A stretch of 64,000 bases of DNA, taken from positions 1,116,001-1,180,000 of the forward strand of contig NZ_CP197465.1 of NCBI RefSeq assembly GCF_052180275.1, given 5' to 3'. Position numbers and translations under genes: made by a program. Each line of letters opens with the position of its first letter. Within the stretch, counting starts at the first letter, position 1. The DNA is from Kumtagia sp052180275 (GTDB taxonomy: Bacteria; Pseudomonadota; Alphaproteobacteria; Rhizobiales; Rhizobiaceae). Positions 37,581 to 46,152 of the stretch are shown in pieces. The notes below the pieces were generated by a model. The model did not search any database. It saw only the letters and a program-made list of their open reading frames with translations, and was not told the origin of the DNA.

Positions 37581-38540
37581 ATGGACCTCCTGAACGCCAT
37601 CTTCCTAAAACCGTTCGCGGACATGATCGCCGCGCCGGACTTTTTGCTGCAGGTGCTGTGGGAAGGGCTGGTCGCCGGCGTGCTTTATGCGCTGATCGCG
37701 CTGGGGTTCGTGCTGATCTACAAATCCTCGCGCATCTTCAACTTCGCGCAAGGCATCATGGTGGTGTTCGCCGCGCTCACCCTGATCGGCTTTCACGAGC
37801 ATGGCGTGCCGGCGCTGCTGGCCGTGCCGCTGACGCTCGCCGTCATGTTCGTGCTCGCCGTCGCCATCGAGCGGGTGGTGCTCAGGCCGCTGGTCAACCA
37901 GCCCGACATCATCCTGTTCATGGCCACTATAGGCATCACGCTGTTCCTGATCGGCTTCGGCGAGATCATTTTCGGCGGCGAGAACAAGGTGATGATCACC
38001 GAGCAGCTCCATATCCCGACCGGCAGTTTTACGTTCGAGCCGTTCGGTGGGTTCGTGTCGATCGAGCAGAAGGATCTGACCGCCGTGGTCGGCGCGGTGG
38101 TGCTGGTGGCGGTGCTGCTCATCTTTCTCAACCGGTCGAAAATGGGGCGCGCCATCCGCGCGCTGGGCGACGATCACCAAGCGGCGCTGTCGGTCGGCAT
38201 CTCGCTGTCGACCATCTGGGTGCTGGTGTGGTTCATCGCCGGCGTCATCGCGCTTGCAACGGGCATCGTCTGGGGAGCCCGTGCGGGCGTGTCCTTCGCG
38301 CTGGAGGTCATCGCCTACAAGGCGCTGCCGGTGCTGATGCTGGGCGGGCTGGAATCCGTCTCCGGCGCCATCATCGGCGGCATCGCCATCGGCGTGCTGG
38401 AAAAGCTGTTCGAGATCTACTGGGGCCAGCCGCTGCTGGGTGGCAACACCGAGACCTGGTTCGCCTTCGTGCTGGCGCTGATCGTGCTGCTGTTTAGGCC
38501 GCAGGGCCTGTTCGGCGAACGCATCATCGAGCGGGTGTGA
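37581..38540 (+). CDS. Liv-type ABC transporter permease (LivH)
   Basis: A 319-residue membrane protein with the LivH patterns: WEGLVAGVLYALIALGFVLI near residue 30, FNFAQGIMVVFAAL near 54, the RAIRALGDDHQAALSVGI cytoplasmic loop near 193 and KALPVLMLGGLESVSGAIIGG near 252. It pairs with LivM downstream. It ends at 38540, overlapping the possible GTG start of a small membrane protein. Confidence 0.94.
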   Translation: MDLLNAIFLKPFADMIAAPDFLLQVLWEGLVAGVLYALIALGFVLIYKSSRIFNFAQGIMVVFAALTLIGFHEHGVPALLAVPLTLAVMFVLAVAIERVVLRPLVNQPDIILFMATIGITLFLIGFGEIIFGGENKVMITEQLHIPTGSFTFEPFGGFVSIEQKDLTAVVGAVVLVAVLLIFLNRSKMGRAIRALGDDHQAALSVGISLSTIWVLVWFIAGVIALATGIVWGARAGVSFALEVIAYKALPVLMLGGLESVSGAIIGGIAIGVLEKLFEIYWGQPLLGGNTETWFAFVLALIVLLFRPQGLFGERIIERV

Positions 38541-38542
38541 GG

Positions 38543-38764
38543 ATGAGACTCCTGAATTGGTCTCTCGTTGTTATTGGCCTGCTAACGACCCTCTTCTTTT
38601 CGATGATCGCCTTTGTCGCCTATTCCGATATGGTGGACCGTGGCCCCGGATCGGCTCAAGAAGGCGATGCAATCGACATCATCATCTTTTGCGCCATTTG
38701 CTCTGCAACAGCGCTGATGGTTGCGGGCGTCTGCGCGATCAAACTCCGGAGGCGGTCGTTCTGA
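38543..38764 (+). CDS. Small two-helix membrane protein in the liv operon
   Basis: A peptide of 73 residues with two hydrophobic helices (WSLVVIGLLTTLFFSMIAFV and IIIFCAICSATALMVAGVCA) and a basic C-terminus. An alternative GTG at 38537 would add two residues. Its stop overlaps the livM start by one base (TGATG), which argues that it is translated. I do not recognise a family. Its base composition is clearly more AT-rich than its neighbours, suggesting late insertion between livH and livM. Confidence 0.6.
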   Translation: MRLLNWSLVVIGLLTTLFFSMIAFVAYSDMVDRGPGSAQEGDAIDIIIFCAICSATALMVAGVCAIKLRRRSF

Positions 38765-39840
38765 TGCTCTACCGCACCGCCGGCCAGTTCAAGACGTCCT
38801 ACCGCGCCGACCACGCGCTGTTCCCGGTCCGCCAGGATGCATGGCTGCTGGGCTTCATCCTGTTGCTCGCCTTCGCTGTCTTCCCGATGACGGCCAACGA
38901 ATTCGTGTTCCGCGCGCTGCTGACGCCGGTGCTGATCTATGCGCTGGCGGCGCTCGGGCTGAACATCCTCACCGGCTATGCCGGGCAACTGTCGCTCGGC
39001 ACGGGAGCTTTCATGGGCGTCGGCGCCTATGCCTGCTACAAGCTGACGACGATCTTTCCAGACCTCAACCTGATCGTGGCGATCCTGCTGTCGGGTTTTT
39101 TCTCGGCGGCGATCGGCGTCGCCTTCGGCCTGCCGTCGCTCCGGATCAAGGGGTTTTACCTCGCCATCGCGACGCTCGCCGCGCAGTTCTTCCTGGTCTG
39201 GCTGTTCGAGAAATGGTCGTGGCTCTACAACGACAATTCGTCCGGCTCGATCCAGGTGCCGACCATTTCGGTGTTCGGCCATCCGGTGGCCGGACCGAAC
39301 GCGACCGCGGTCGTGCAATATTACGTCGTGCTGGTCATCGTTGCATTGATCACCTTTCTGGCGATCAACATCACGCGCGGCCGTATCGGGCGGATGTGGA
39401 AGGCGGTGCGCGACATGGACATCGCCGCCGAACTGGTCGGCATCAATCTGATGAAGGCGAAACTGTCGGCTTTCGCCGTGTCGTCCTATATCGTCGGGGT
39501 GGCCGGCGCGCTGTTCGTGTTCCTGTGGCGCGGCGCCGCCGAGCCGGTGGCCTTCGACATTCCGCTGTCCTTCCGCGTGCTGTTCATCGCCATCATCGGC
39601 GGGCTGGGCTCGGTGCTCGGCAACTATCTCGGCGCGATCCTGATCGTCGCGCTGCCGGTGATCATCGGCACGCTGCCGGCGGCGGTCGGCCTGCCGCTGA
39701 GTTCGGCGATGGTCGAGCACCTGAACACCATGACCATCGGCGGGCTGATCATCCTGTTTCTGATTGTCGAGCCGCATGGGCTGGCGCGCTTCTGGGCAAT
39801 CATCCGGGAAAAGCTCATCATGTGGCCTTTTCCGCACTAA
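38764..39840 (+). CDS. Liv-type ABC transporter permease (LivM)
   Basis: A 358-residue permease with about ten helices. LivM features are ALAALGLNILTGYAGQLSLG near residue 70, GLPSLRIKGFYLAIATLA near 125, GRIGRMWKAVRDMDIAAELVG near 210 and the late FIAIIGGLGSVLGNYLGA. Its ATG is coupled to the preceding small-protein stop. With LivH it forms the membrane channel of this importer. Confidence 0.94.
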   Translation: MLYRTAGQFKTSYRADHALFPVRQDAWLLGFILLLAFAVFPMTANEFVFRALLTPVLIYALAALGLNILTGYAGQLSLGTGAFMGVGAYACYKLTTIFPDLNLIVAILLSGFFSAAIGVAFGLPSLRIKGFYLAIATLAAQFFLVWLFEKWSWLYNDNSSGSIQVPTISVFGHPVAGPNATAVVQYYVVLVIVALITFLAINITRGRIGRMWKAVRDMDIAAELVGINLMKAKLSAFAVSSYIVGVAGALFVFLWRGAAEPVAFDIPLSFRVLFIAIIGGLGSVLGNYLGAILIVALPVIIGTLPAAVGLPLSSAMVEHLNTMTIGGLIILFLIVEPHGLARFWAIIREKLIMWPFPH

Positions 39841-39924
39841 TGTGAGGAGAATAGCGGCCGCCGGGCCGCTTGGGCGGCGGGGTCACCTGCCGGCGTGAAC
39901 GAGAAACGAAACTGGAGGAACCGC

Positions 39925-41232
39925 ATGACACGCCTGATTTCCAAGACCTTGCTGGCGGCAGGCCTTATTGCCGGGCTGACGCTGGCCGGGCAGTCCTTCG
40001 CCGAGGACACCATCAACGTCACCAACCTGTCCTACCGGACCGGGCCGTTCGCCGCGACCGGCACGCCGCTGATGAACGGGCAGCGCGACTACATCACCAT
40101 GCTCAACGAGCGGGACGGCGGCGTCGGCGGCGTCAAGCTGAAATATGACGAGTGCGAGACCGGCTACAACACCGAGAAGGGCGCCGAGTGCTACGAGAAG
40201 ACCAAGACGAGTTCGATCGTCACCCAGCCCTGGTCGACCGGCATCACGCTGCAGGTGCTGCCGAAGACCAATGTCGACAAGGTGCCGATCCTGGCGCCCG
40301 GCTACGGTTTCTCGCCGATGGCCGACGGAAAGGTGTTCCAGTGGGCGTTCAATCCGCCGGCCAGCTACTGGGACGGTGCCTCGATGATCCTGAAGAACGT
40401 TTCCGAGGGGAATCTGGAAAGCCTGAAGGGGAAGAAGATCGTGCTGCTGCACCTCGACGCGCCCTACGGCAAGGAGCCGATCCCGTTGCTGCATGCCTAT
40501 GCGGAAAAGTACGGGTTTACGCTGCTGCCGATCCCGGTCGGGCTGAAGGAGATGCAGAACCAGTCGGCGCAGTGGCTGCAGATCCGCCGCGAGCGGCCCG
40601 ATTTCGTGCTGATGTGGGGCTGGGGCGCGATGAACGCCGGCGCGCTGGCCGAGGCCGCCAAGACGAAGTTCCCGATGGACAAGTTCGTCGGCATCTGGTG
40701 GTCGGGCAGCGATGCCGATTTGAAGACCATCGGCGAGGCGGGAAAAGGCTACCGCTCGATCTCCTGGAGCTATCCTGTCTCGGACTCCAAGGTGATGAAG
40801 GACATCAAGCAGCTGGTGGTCGAGGCGGGCAATTCGCTGCTGCCGCGGGAAGAATTCGACTATGTCTTCTATCAGCGCGGCGTGGTGATCTCGATGTTCG
40901 TGGTCGAGGGCATCAAGGCGGCGCAGAAACATTTCGACACCAAGGTGGTGAACGCCGAGCAACTGCGCTGGGGACTCGAGAATTTGAAGCTTGACGAGGC
41001 CTATCTGAAGGAAATCGGCATGGAAGGCATGGTGCCGCCGTTCTCGACTTCCTGCGGCAATCATTCCGGCCATTCGGGAGGCTGGATGCTGCAATGGGAC
41101 GGCGCGAAGTTCGTAAAAGTCTCGGACCTGCTTGAAGCGGACCAGGCCATGATCGAGCCGCTGGTGCTGGAAGGGGCGAAGAAATACGCCGAGTCCAACG
41201 CGCCTTGGCCGGTGAACGAGGCTTGCAAGTGA
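39925..41232 (+). CDS. Liv-type ABC transporter substrate-binding protein
   Basis: A 435-residue periplasmic receptor of the leucine-binding-protein family. The signal peptide is about 26 residues (ends AGQSFA-ED). The mature domain begins INVTNLSYRTGPFAATG. Distinct stretches are VTQPWSTGITLQVL near residue 105 and the PFSTSCGNHSGHSGGWMLQW end. It belongs to a subgroup that often lies with acyl-CoA ligase genes, not with amino-acid genes, so an aromatic or aliphatic acid ligand is inferred. GGAGGAA precedes the ATG at 39925, and an ATG at 39895 has no such site. Confidence 0.9.
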   Translation: MTRLISKTLLAAGLIAGLTLAGQSFAEDTINVTNLSYRTGPFAATGTPLMNGQRDYITMLNERDGGVGGVKLKYDECETGYNTEKGAECYEKTKTSSIVTQPWSTGITLQVLPKTNVDKVPILAPGYGFSPMADGKVFQWAFNPPASYWDGASMILKNVSEGNLESLKGKKIVLLHLDAPYGKEPIPLLHAYAEKYGFTLLPIPVGLKEMQNQSAQWLQIRRERPDFVLMWGWGAMNAGALAEAAKTKFPMDKFVGIWWSGSDADLKTIGEAGKGYRSISWSYPVSDSKVMKDIKQLVVEAGNSLLPREEFDYVFYQRGVVISMFVVEGIKAAQKHFDTKVVNAEQLRWGLENLKLDEAYLKEIGMEGMVPPFSTSCGNHSGHSGGWMLQWDGAKFVKVSDLLEADQAMIEPLVLEGAKKYAESNAPWPVNEACK

Positions 41233-41237
41233 AGCGT

Positions 41238-41380
41238 CTCCCTCCCCCTTGAGGGGAGGGTGGCCCGCAGGGCCGGGAGGGGTCGTTGCGGCAGTGCTCG
41301 ACGTTCTTTTGCCTCTCATACTGCCGCGAGGACCCCTCCCGCCTCGCTACGCTCGGCACCCTCCCCTCAAGGGGGAGGGG
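41238..41380. repeat. Palindromic element E between the binding-protein and LivF genes
   Basis: The left arm (CCCTCCCCCTTGAGGGGAGG region, 41238-41285) and the right arm (about 41330-41380) are imperfect reverse complements, each with an internal CCTTGAGGGGAGGG hairpin. The right arm has an insertion, GCCTCGCTACGCTCGGC, which itself forms a small hairpin. Sequence differs from copies A-D, so it is a second family. Confidence 0.82.
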
Positions 41381-41395
41381 AACCTCGGAGCCCGC

Positions 41396-42223
41396 ATGGC
41401 CTATCCGCCTCCTGCGTCATCGACCCCCATCCTCTCGGTGAACAACATCGAGGTGATCTACGACCATGTCATCCTGGTGCTGAAGGGCGTGTCGCTGTCG
41501 GTGCCGGCCGGCGGCATCACGGCGCTGCTGGGGGCCAACGGCGCGGGCAAGACGACGACGCTGAAGGCGATCTCCAACCTGCTGCATGGCGAGCGCGGCG
41601 AGGTGACCAAGGGCACGATTGTCTTCGAGGGCGAACAGGTGCAGGCCCGTTCGCCCAACGAACTGGTGCGGCGCGGCTGCATCCAGGTGATGGAGGGCCG
41701 CCATTGCTTCGGCCATCTGTCTGTCGAGGACAATCTCTTGACCGGCGCCTTCACGCGGCGCGACGGCAATGCCGCGATCCGCGCCGATCTCGACCTCGTC
41801 TACGAGTATTTCCCGCGGCTGAAAGTGCGGCGCGCCAGCCAGGCGGGCTACACGTCGGGCGGCGAGCAGCAGATGACGGCGATCGGCCGGGCGCTGATGA
41901 GCCGGCCAAAAATGATCCTGCTCGACGAGCCTTCCATGGGGTTGGCGCCGCAACTGGTCGAGGAGATTTTCGAGATCGTGCGAAAACTCAACGAGGAGCA
42001 GGGCGTCTCCTTCCTGCTCGCCGAGCAGAACACCAACATCGCGCTGCGCTACGCCAAATACGGCTACATTCTCGAATCCGGCCGCATCGTGCTCGACGGC
42101 GCGGCCTCGGCGCTCAGGCAGAACGAGGACGTCAAGGAATTCTACCTCGGCGTCGGCGGCGAGGGACGGAAATCGTTCCGCGACGTGAAGCACTACAAGC
42201 GCCGGAAGCGGTGGCTGTCGTAA
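41396..42223 (+). CDS. Liv-type ABC transporter ATP-binding protein (LivF)
   Basis: A 275-residue ATPase with Walker A GANGAGKTT near residue 47, signature TSGGEQQMTAIGRAL near 160 and Walker B MILLDEPSMGLAP near 180. The C-terminus carries a basic tail (KHYKRRKRWLS) longer than usual for LivF. The ATG at 41396 follows CGGAG. A palindromic element separates it from the receptor gene, so its expression may differ from that of the upstream part of the operon. Confidence 0.93.
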   Translation: MAYPPPASSTPILSVNNIEVIYDHVILVLKGVSLSVPAGGITALLGANGAGKTTTLKAISNLLHGERGEVTKGTIVFEGEQVQARSPNELVRRGCIQVMEGRHCFGHLSVEDNLLTGAFTRRDGNAAIRADLDLVYEYFPRLKVRRASQAGYTSGGEQQMTAIGRALMSRPKMILLDEPSMGLAPQLVEEIFEIVRKLNEEQGVSFLLAEQNTNIALRYAKYGYILESGRIVLDGAASALRQNEDVKEFYLGVGGEGRKSFRDVKHYKRRKRWLS

Positions 42224-42264
42224 AGCGCGGCGTCTGCGAGGCCGCCGCGTCAGAGAAGTTGGCG

Positions 42265-42759
42265 ATGCTCATCCGACACGAAACGGCGGCAGATGCCGAT
42301 GCAATTCACGACCTCACCTTGGCCGCGTTCAAGCCGATGGCCTTCAGCGACGGCACCGAAGCCGACATCGTTCAAAGGTTGCGCGCGGCAGGCGACCTGA
42401 CGATTTCGCTCGTCGCCGAGGAAGGCGGCGAGATCCTTGGGCATGTCGCCTTTTCGCCGATTACGATCGATGGCTCGCATGACGGCTGGTTTGGCCTCGG
42501 CCCGATTTCGGTCCGGCCGGGGCGGCAGCGGCAGGGCATCGGCAAAGCGTTGATTGCAAGGGGACTGAATTTGCTGAATGATCGGGGCGCGACGGGCTGT
42601 GCCCTCATAGGCAATCCCGACATCTATAGTCGCATCGGCTTCCAAAGCGACGGGCAGTTGAAGTACCGGGACCTCGATACAAGGTATGTTCAGCGGCTTG
42701 TTTTACGCGGGATCGCATCAAGCGGAACGCTCGGATTTGCCCCAGCGTTTGAAGGCTAG
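42265..42759 (+). CDS. GNAT N-acetyltransferase (YhbS-like)
   Basis: A 164-residue acetyltransferase. The acetyl-CoA loop is VRPGRQRQGIGKALI near residues 82-96, preceded by the GLGPISV strand. The later GNPDIYSRIGFQ segment near 119 agrees with the YhbS (COG3153) subgroup. Its substrate is unknown. It follows livF by 41 bases with no clear ribosome-binding site (AGAAG at 42254), so it may be read from the same transcript without a functional link. Confidence 0.88.
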   Translation: MLIRHETAADADAIHDLTLAAFKPMAFSDGTEADIVQRLRAAGDLTISLVAEEGGEILGHVAFSPITIDGSHDGWFGLGPISVRPGRQRQGIGKALIARGLNLLNDRGATGCALIGNPDIYSRIGFQSDGQLKYRDLDTRYVQRLVLRGIASSGTLGFAPAFEG

Positions 42760-42806
42760 CTTGCGATGCCGGCATGCGATCAACGGATCGGCAAAAGTAC
42801 CGGTTG

Positions 42807-43256
42807 CTAGTATAGGTCACGGAGAGTGAATCTGATCCCAGCTTCAGGAAGTTCGACGAGAGTGTCCAGGCCGCGTAGCTCGTGTGAAGAACGGGCTCCT
42901 CCGACCGTCTTCCATGTTGACGCCCGCGGATGCTCGGCATCGATCAAGACGCACGGTGTGTCACTCCAGAACACATCGCCGGATATTTCCTTGAACGCGT
43001 CGTAGTCGAGTTGCCAAGGCGAGATCACATGCACGACAGCCGAAGCTGTTGGAAATCTCACCGTCCTGCACCCATCATGCTCGAACGGCAGATTCGAGCC
43101 ACGTTCATGGACGGACCGCAGCAGTCTCGCATAGACCGATGCGTGCTCGGCGGGAGAGCCTGACGGCGGTCGGCGATGAAGTACCGGCACGCCATCGACC
43201 AGTTTGTGATTCCTGTCCTGGCGCTGCTGCCAGTCGAAGAACTCGTCGACGGTCAT
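42807..43256 (-). CDS. Uma2/DUF820-family protein, divergent or degraded
   Basis: The N-terminus (MTVDEFFDWQQRQDRNHKLV then DGVPVL) is typical of Uma2 restriction-endonuclease-like proteins. The middle part lacks the usual R-PD acidic motif of the nuclease core, although VVHVISP and CVLIDAEHP strands near residues 76 and 102 recall the later core. At 149 residues it is shorter than the usual 180-200. A catalytic loss or a distant subgroup is likely. Base composition is a little more AT-rich than that of the flanking genes. Confidence 0.6.
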   Translation of the reverse strand: MTVDEFFDWQQRQDRNHKLVDGVPVLHRRPPSGSPAEHASVYARLLRSVHERGSNLPFEHDGCRTVRFPTASAVVHVISPWQLDYDAFKEISGDVFWSDTPCVLIDAEHPRASTWKTVGGARSSHELRGLDTLVELPEAGIRFTLRDLY

Positions 43257-43357
43257 CTTTCCGGAAGCGTCTCAGCCATGGCCCATTCCATCGCGCGGGC
43301 GACCGTCAGATCGTACAGAATGCGGAAGGAATTTGAAAGAACCCGAACCGGCCGCGT

Positions 43358-43858
43358 CTACTGCGCCGACAGTGTCTCCAGCGCCTCCAGCACATATCCG
43401 TCGTACATTGGCGGCGTCTCCCGGCAGCCTCCCGCGTCGGCGGTGAATGTGTAGATGTTGCCGGCATGGGCGGTACAGGCGAAGACGGGCGAGCCGGTCC
43501 AGTTGCGGCAGCCCATGTCCAGGGTCGCGACATGGAGTTGACGGCCATGCCGTTCTATCGTCGCCTCCTGGAATTCCCAGGCGTGGGAATGGAAAAGCCG
43601 GGCGCGCTCCGACATCGCCGCCGGCGAACACAGGGCCGCCGCGCCGGGATGCATGACGACATCGATATGGACCTTGTCGCCGCGGATCGCCCAGCCTTCG
43701 CCGTTCTGCTCGACCGTCCATTGCGTCGGGTCGAGGTCGAGGTGAAGGCCGCCGATGGTGAAGCGTCGGGTCGGTTCTTCGCCATGGGAGGCAGGCGGCG
43801 CCAAAAAACCGGCCACGCAAAAACCGCCGGCCGCCACTACCGTGCGCATGAACCGCAT
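43358..43858 (-). CDS. Exported hypothetical protein
   Basis: A 166-residue protein with a signal peptide (FMRTVVAAGGFCVAGFLAPP, cleavage near SHG-EE at about residue 26). The mature part has four cysteines (ALCSPAA, DMGCRNW, VFACTAH, AGGCRET), enough for two disulfides in the periplasm, and several tryptophans. GGGGGG with GGTGGA lies upstream of the ATG at 43858. I do not recognise the family. It lies about 100 bases downstream of the Uma2-like gene's 5' end, on the same strand. Confidence 0.7.
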   Translation of the reverse strand: MRFMRTVVAAGGFCVAGFLAPPASHGEEPTRRFTIGGLHLDLDPTQWTVEQNGEGWAIRGDKVHIDVVMHPGAAALCSPAAMSERARLFHSHAWEFQEATIERHGRQLHVATLDMGCRNWTGSPVFACTAHAGNIYTFTADAGGCRETPPMYDGYVLEALETLSAQ

Positions 43859-44034
43859 TCCACCCCCCCTGCGATGCCCGTGCGAAGAGGGCAGGCGATT
43901 GCGGGATTTTTGGGATGGCGTTCGATTTTCAAGAAAATTGCGTCGCTCTTGTCGCAGCCGCATGGCCAATCGAACCATTGCCCTCGCGTCATGATTTCGC
44001 TATGTGCCAAAATACGACTTTCGGAGGGACCCGC

Positions 44035-44262
44035 ATGGCCGACCACACCCCGACCGGACCGCTCGAGATGGGCGCCCAGATGGACTATGCCGAACACGAG
44101 CATACCTATTCGATGTTCGTGTCTCTTGCGAAATTCGGTTCGCTGATTTGCGCGGCGCTGCTCATCGCCATGGCCTTCGGTTTTTTTGCCGGCGGCGGCT
44201 TCTTCTCCGCGCTCATCCTTTTCATTCTGGTTTGCGCGGTCGGCGGCTACCTGCTGCGCTAG
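44035..44262 (+). CDS. aa3-type cytochrome c oxidase subunit IV
   Basis: A 75-residue protein with the MDYAEHEHTYSMFVSLAKFG motif followed by two hydrophobic stretches, which is the bacterial aa3 oxidase subunit IV family (single- or two-helix accessory subunit). GGAGGG precedes the ATG. The main oxidase genes are not in the window. Its position just before pntAA is common in rhizobia as I recall. Confidence 0.9.
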   Translation: MADHTPTGPLEMGAQMDYAEHEHTYSMFVSLAKFGSLICAALLIAMAFGFFAGGGFFSALILFILVCAVGGYLLR

Positions 44263-44337
44263 GCTGGATATCTCGATTTCCTGAATTCGACGCTCGCGGC
44301 TTTGCCGCGGGCGCTCCACGCACGAGCCGAAGGGAAA

Positions 44338-45714
44338 ATGGCTGTGTCGCAGACGATTTTTATCCCGCGCGAGGTTGACGCAACGGAACCCCGGGTCGCC
44401 GCTTCGCCCGATACGGTGAAGCGTCTCGTCGGGCTTGGGTTCGAGGTTGTGGTGGAGGCGGGCGCCGGCCTGGCGTCGCGCATCATCGACACGGATTTCG
44501 CGGCGGCGGGCGCGGTGATCGGCAAGGCCTCCGATGCCGGACGGGCCGATGTCGTGCTGAAGGTGCGCCGGCCGACGGCTGCCGAGCTCAAGGGCTACAA
44601 GCCCGGCGCCGCGGTGCTGGCGATCATGGATCCGTATGGCAATGACGCAGCCCTTGCCGACATGGCGCGGGCGGGCGTGACCGGTTTTGCGATGGAACTG
44701 ATGCCGCGCATCACCCGTGCGCAGGTGATGGACGTTCTGTCCTCGCAGGCGAACCTTGCGGGCTACCAGGCGGTGATCGACGGAGCCGCCGAATACGACC
44801 GGGCGCTGCCGATGATGATGACGGCGGCCGGCACGGTGCCGGCGGCGAAAGTGTTCATCATGGGCGTCGGCGTCGCCGGCCTGCAGGCGATCGCCACGGC
44901 GCGGCGGCTGGGGGCGATCGTCACGGCGACCGACGTTCGTCCGGCGGTCAAGGAACAGGTCGCCTCGCTCGGCGCAAAGTTCCTGGCGGTCGAGGACGAG
45001 GAGTTCAAGGCGGCCGAGACGGCGGGCGGCTACGCCAAGGAGATGTCCAGGGAATACCAGGCCAAGCAGGCGGCGCTGACGGCCGACCACATTGCCAAGC
45101 AGGACATCGTCATCACCACGGCGCTGATCCCCGGCCGGCCGGCGCCAAAACTGGTGTCGGCAGCGATGGTCGCCTCGATGAAGGCGGGGTCGGTGATCGT
45201 CGATCTGGCGGTCGAGCGCGGCGGCAATGTCGAGGGCGCGGTGGCCGGCAAGGTCGTCACCACCGACAACGGCGTCAAGATCGTCGGCCATTTGAATGTG
45301 CCCGGCCGCGTCGCGGCGTCGGCCTCGCTGCTCTATGCGAAGAACCTGTTCGCCTTCCTCGAGACCATGGTCGACAAGGCTGCGAAGCAGATCGCCATCA
45401 AGCGTGACGACGAACTGGTCAAGGCGACCATGCTGACCGACGGCGGAAAGGTCGTGCATCCGAACTTCGCCAAGGCGGCGGAACAGCCGCATGTCGAACC
45501 GGCGGCGATCCCGGCGACGGTCCTGGTGGCTTCGGCTAGCGAAGGCCCGGCACGCCATGTCGAGCCGCTCGAACCCGCCAAGCCGAAGGTGGTCAGGAAG
45601 AAGGGTGCGGGCGCAGCATCCACTGACGGCCCGTACAAACACGTCGAGCCGCCTGAGCCCGCCAAGCCGGCGGTGCGAAGGAAGACGGCCAAGAAGACCG
45701 TGGGAGAGGCATGA
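44338..45714 (+). CDS. pntAA: NAD(P) transhydrogenase subunit alpha part 1
   Basis: A 458-residue cytoplasmic NAD(H)-binding subunit. IFIPREVDATEPRVAASPDTV opens the domain. The NAD-binding fold has KVFIMGVGVAGLQAIATARRL near residue 178. VDLAVERGGN lies near 288. After residue about 390 it has an unusual tail with two copies of a HVEP-EPAKP-V-RK unit, rich in Pro, Lys and Ala, ending RRKTAKKTVGEA. Such tails may link to the membrane part, as the enzyme is split in alphaproteobacteria. AAGGGAAA precedes the ATG at 44338. The stop overlaps pntAB (ATGA). Confidence 0.95.
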   Translation: MAVSQTIFIPREVDATEPRVAASPDTVKRLVGLGFEVVVEAGAGLASRIIDTDFAAAGAVIGKASDAGRADVVLKVRRPTAAELKGYKPGAAVLAIMDPYGNDAALADMARAGVTGFAMELMPRITRAQVMDVLSSQANLAGYQAVIDGAAEYDRALPMMMTAAGTVPAAKVFIMGVGVAGLQAIATARRLGAIVTATDVRPAVKEQVASLGAKFLAVEDEEFKAAETAGGYAKEMSREYQAKQAALTADHIAKQDIVITTALIPGRPAPKLVSAAMVASMKAGSVIVDLAVERGGNVEGAVAGKVVTTDNGVKIVGHLNVPGRVAASASLLYAKNLFAFLETMVDKAAKQIAIKRDDELVKATMLTDGGKVVHPNFAKAAEQPHVEPAAIPATVLVASASEGPARHVEPLEPAKPKVVRKKGAGAASTDGPYKHVEPPEPAKPAVRRKTAKKTVGEA

Positions 45715-46142
45715 TGGAACAGTCGGCGCTTCAGCAGGCTCTCGACCAGCTCGACAAGGCGACAGAGACGGTCAAGCTCGCGGTGCAGGACCTGGCCAAC
45801 GCGCCGGCCGCCGCCGATGCGGCGGGCGACGCGGCGCACGCGCTGTCTGGCGGGGCGATCGACCCGTTCGTCTTCCGCTTCGCCATCTTCGTGCTGGCGA
45901 TCTTCGTCGGCTACTACGTGGTCTGGTCGGTGACCCCGGCGCTGCATACACCGCTGATGGCCGTCACCAACGCGATCTCCTCGGTTATCGTCGTCGGCGC
46001 GCTGCTGGCGGTCGGCATCTCGGCCTCGGGCGCGGCCACTGGTTTCGGCTTCGTCGCGCTGGTGCTTGCCTCGGTCAACATTTTTGGCGGCTTCCTGGTC
46101 ACCCAGCGCATGCTGGCGATGTACAAGAAGAAAGAGAAGTGA
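45711..46142 (+). CDS. pntAB: NAD(P) transhydrogenase subunit alpha part 2
   Basis: A 143-residue membrane subunit with four hydrophobic helices after a helical N-terminal segment (LDQLDKATETVKLAVQDL). GYYVVWSVTPALHTPLMAVTN-AISSVIVVGAL is the family core near residues 65-100. The usual short form is about 100-140 residues. Tandem ATG codons at 45711 and 45714 overlap the pntAA stop. It forms the proton channel with PntB. Confidence 0.95.
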   Translation: MMEQSALQQALDQLDKATETVKLAVQDLANAPAAADAAGDAAHALSGGAIDPFVFRFAIFVLAIFVGYYVVWSVTPALHTPLMAVTNAISSVIVVGALLAVGISASGAATGFGFVALVLASVNIFGGFLVTQRMLAMYKKKEK

Positions 46143-46152
46143 GCGCAACGTC

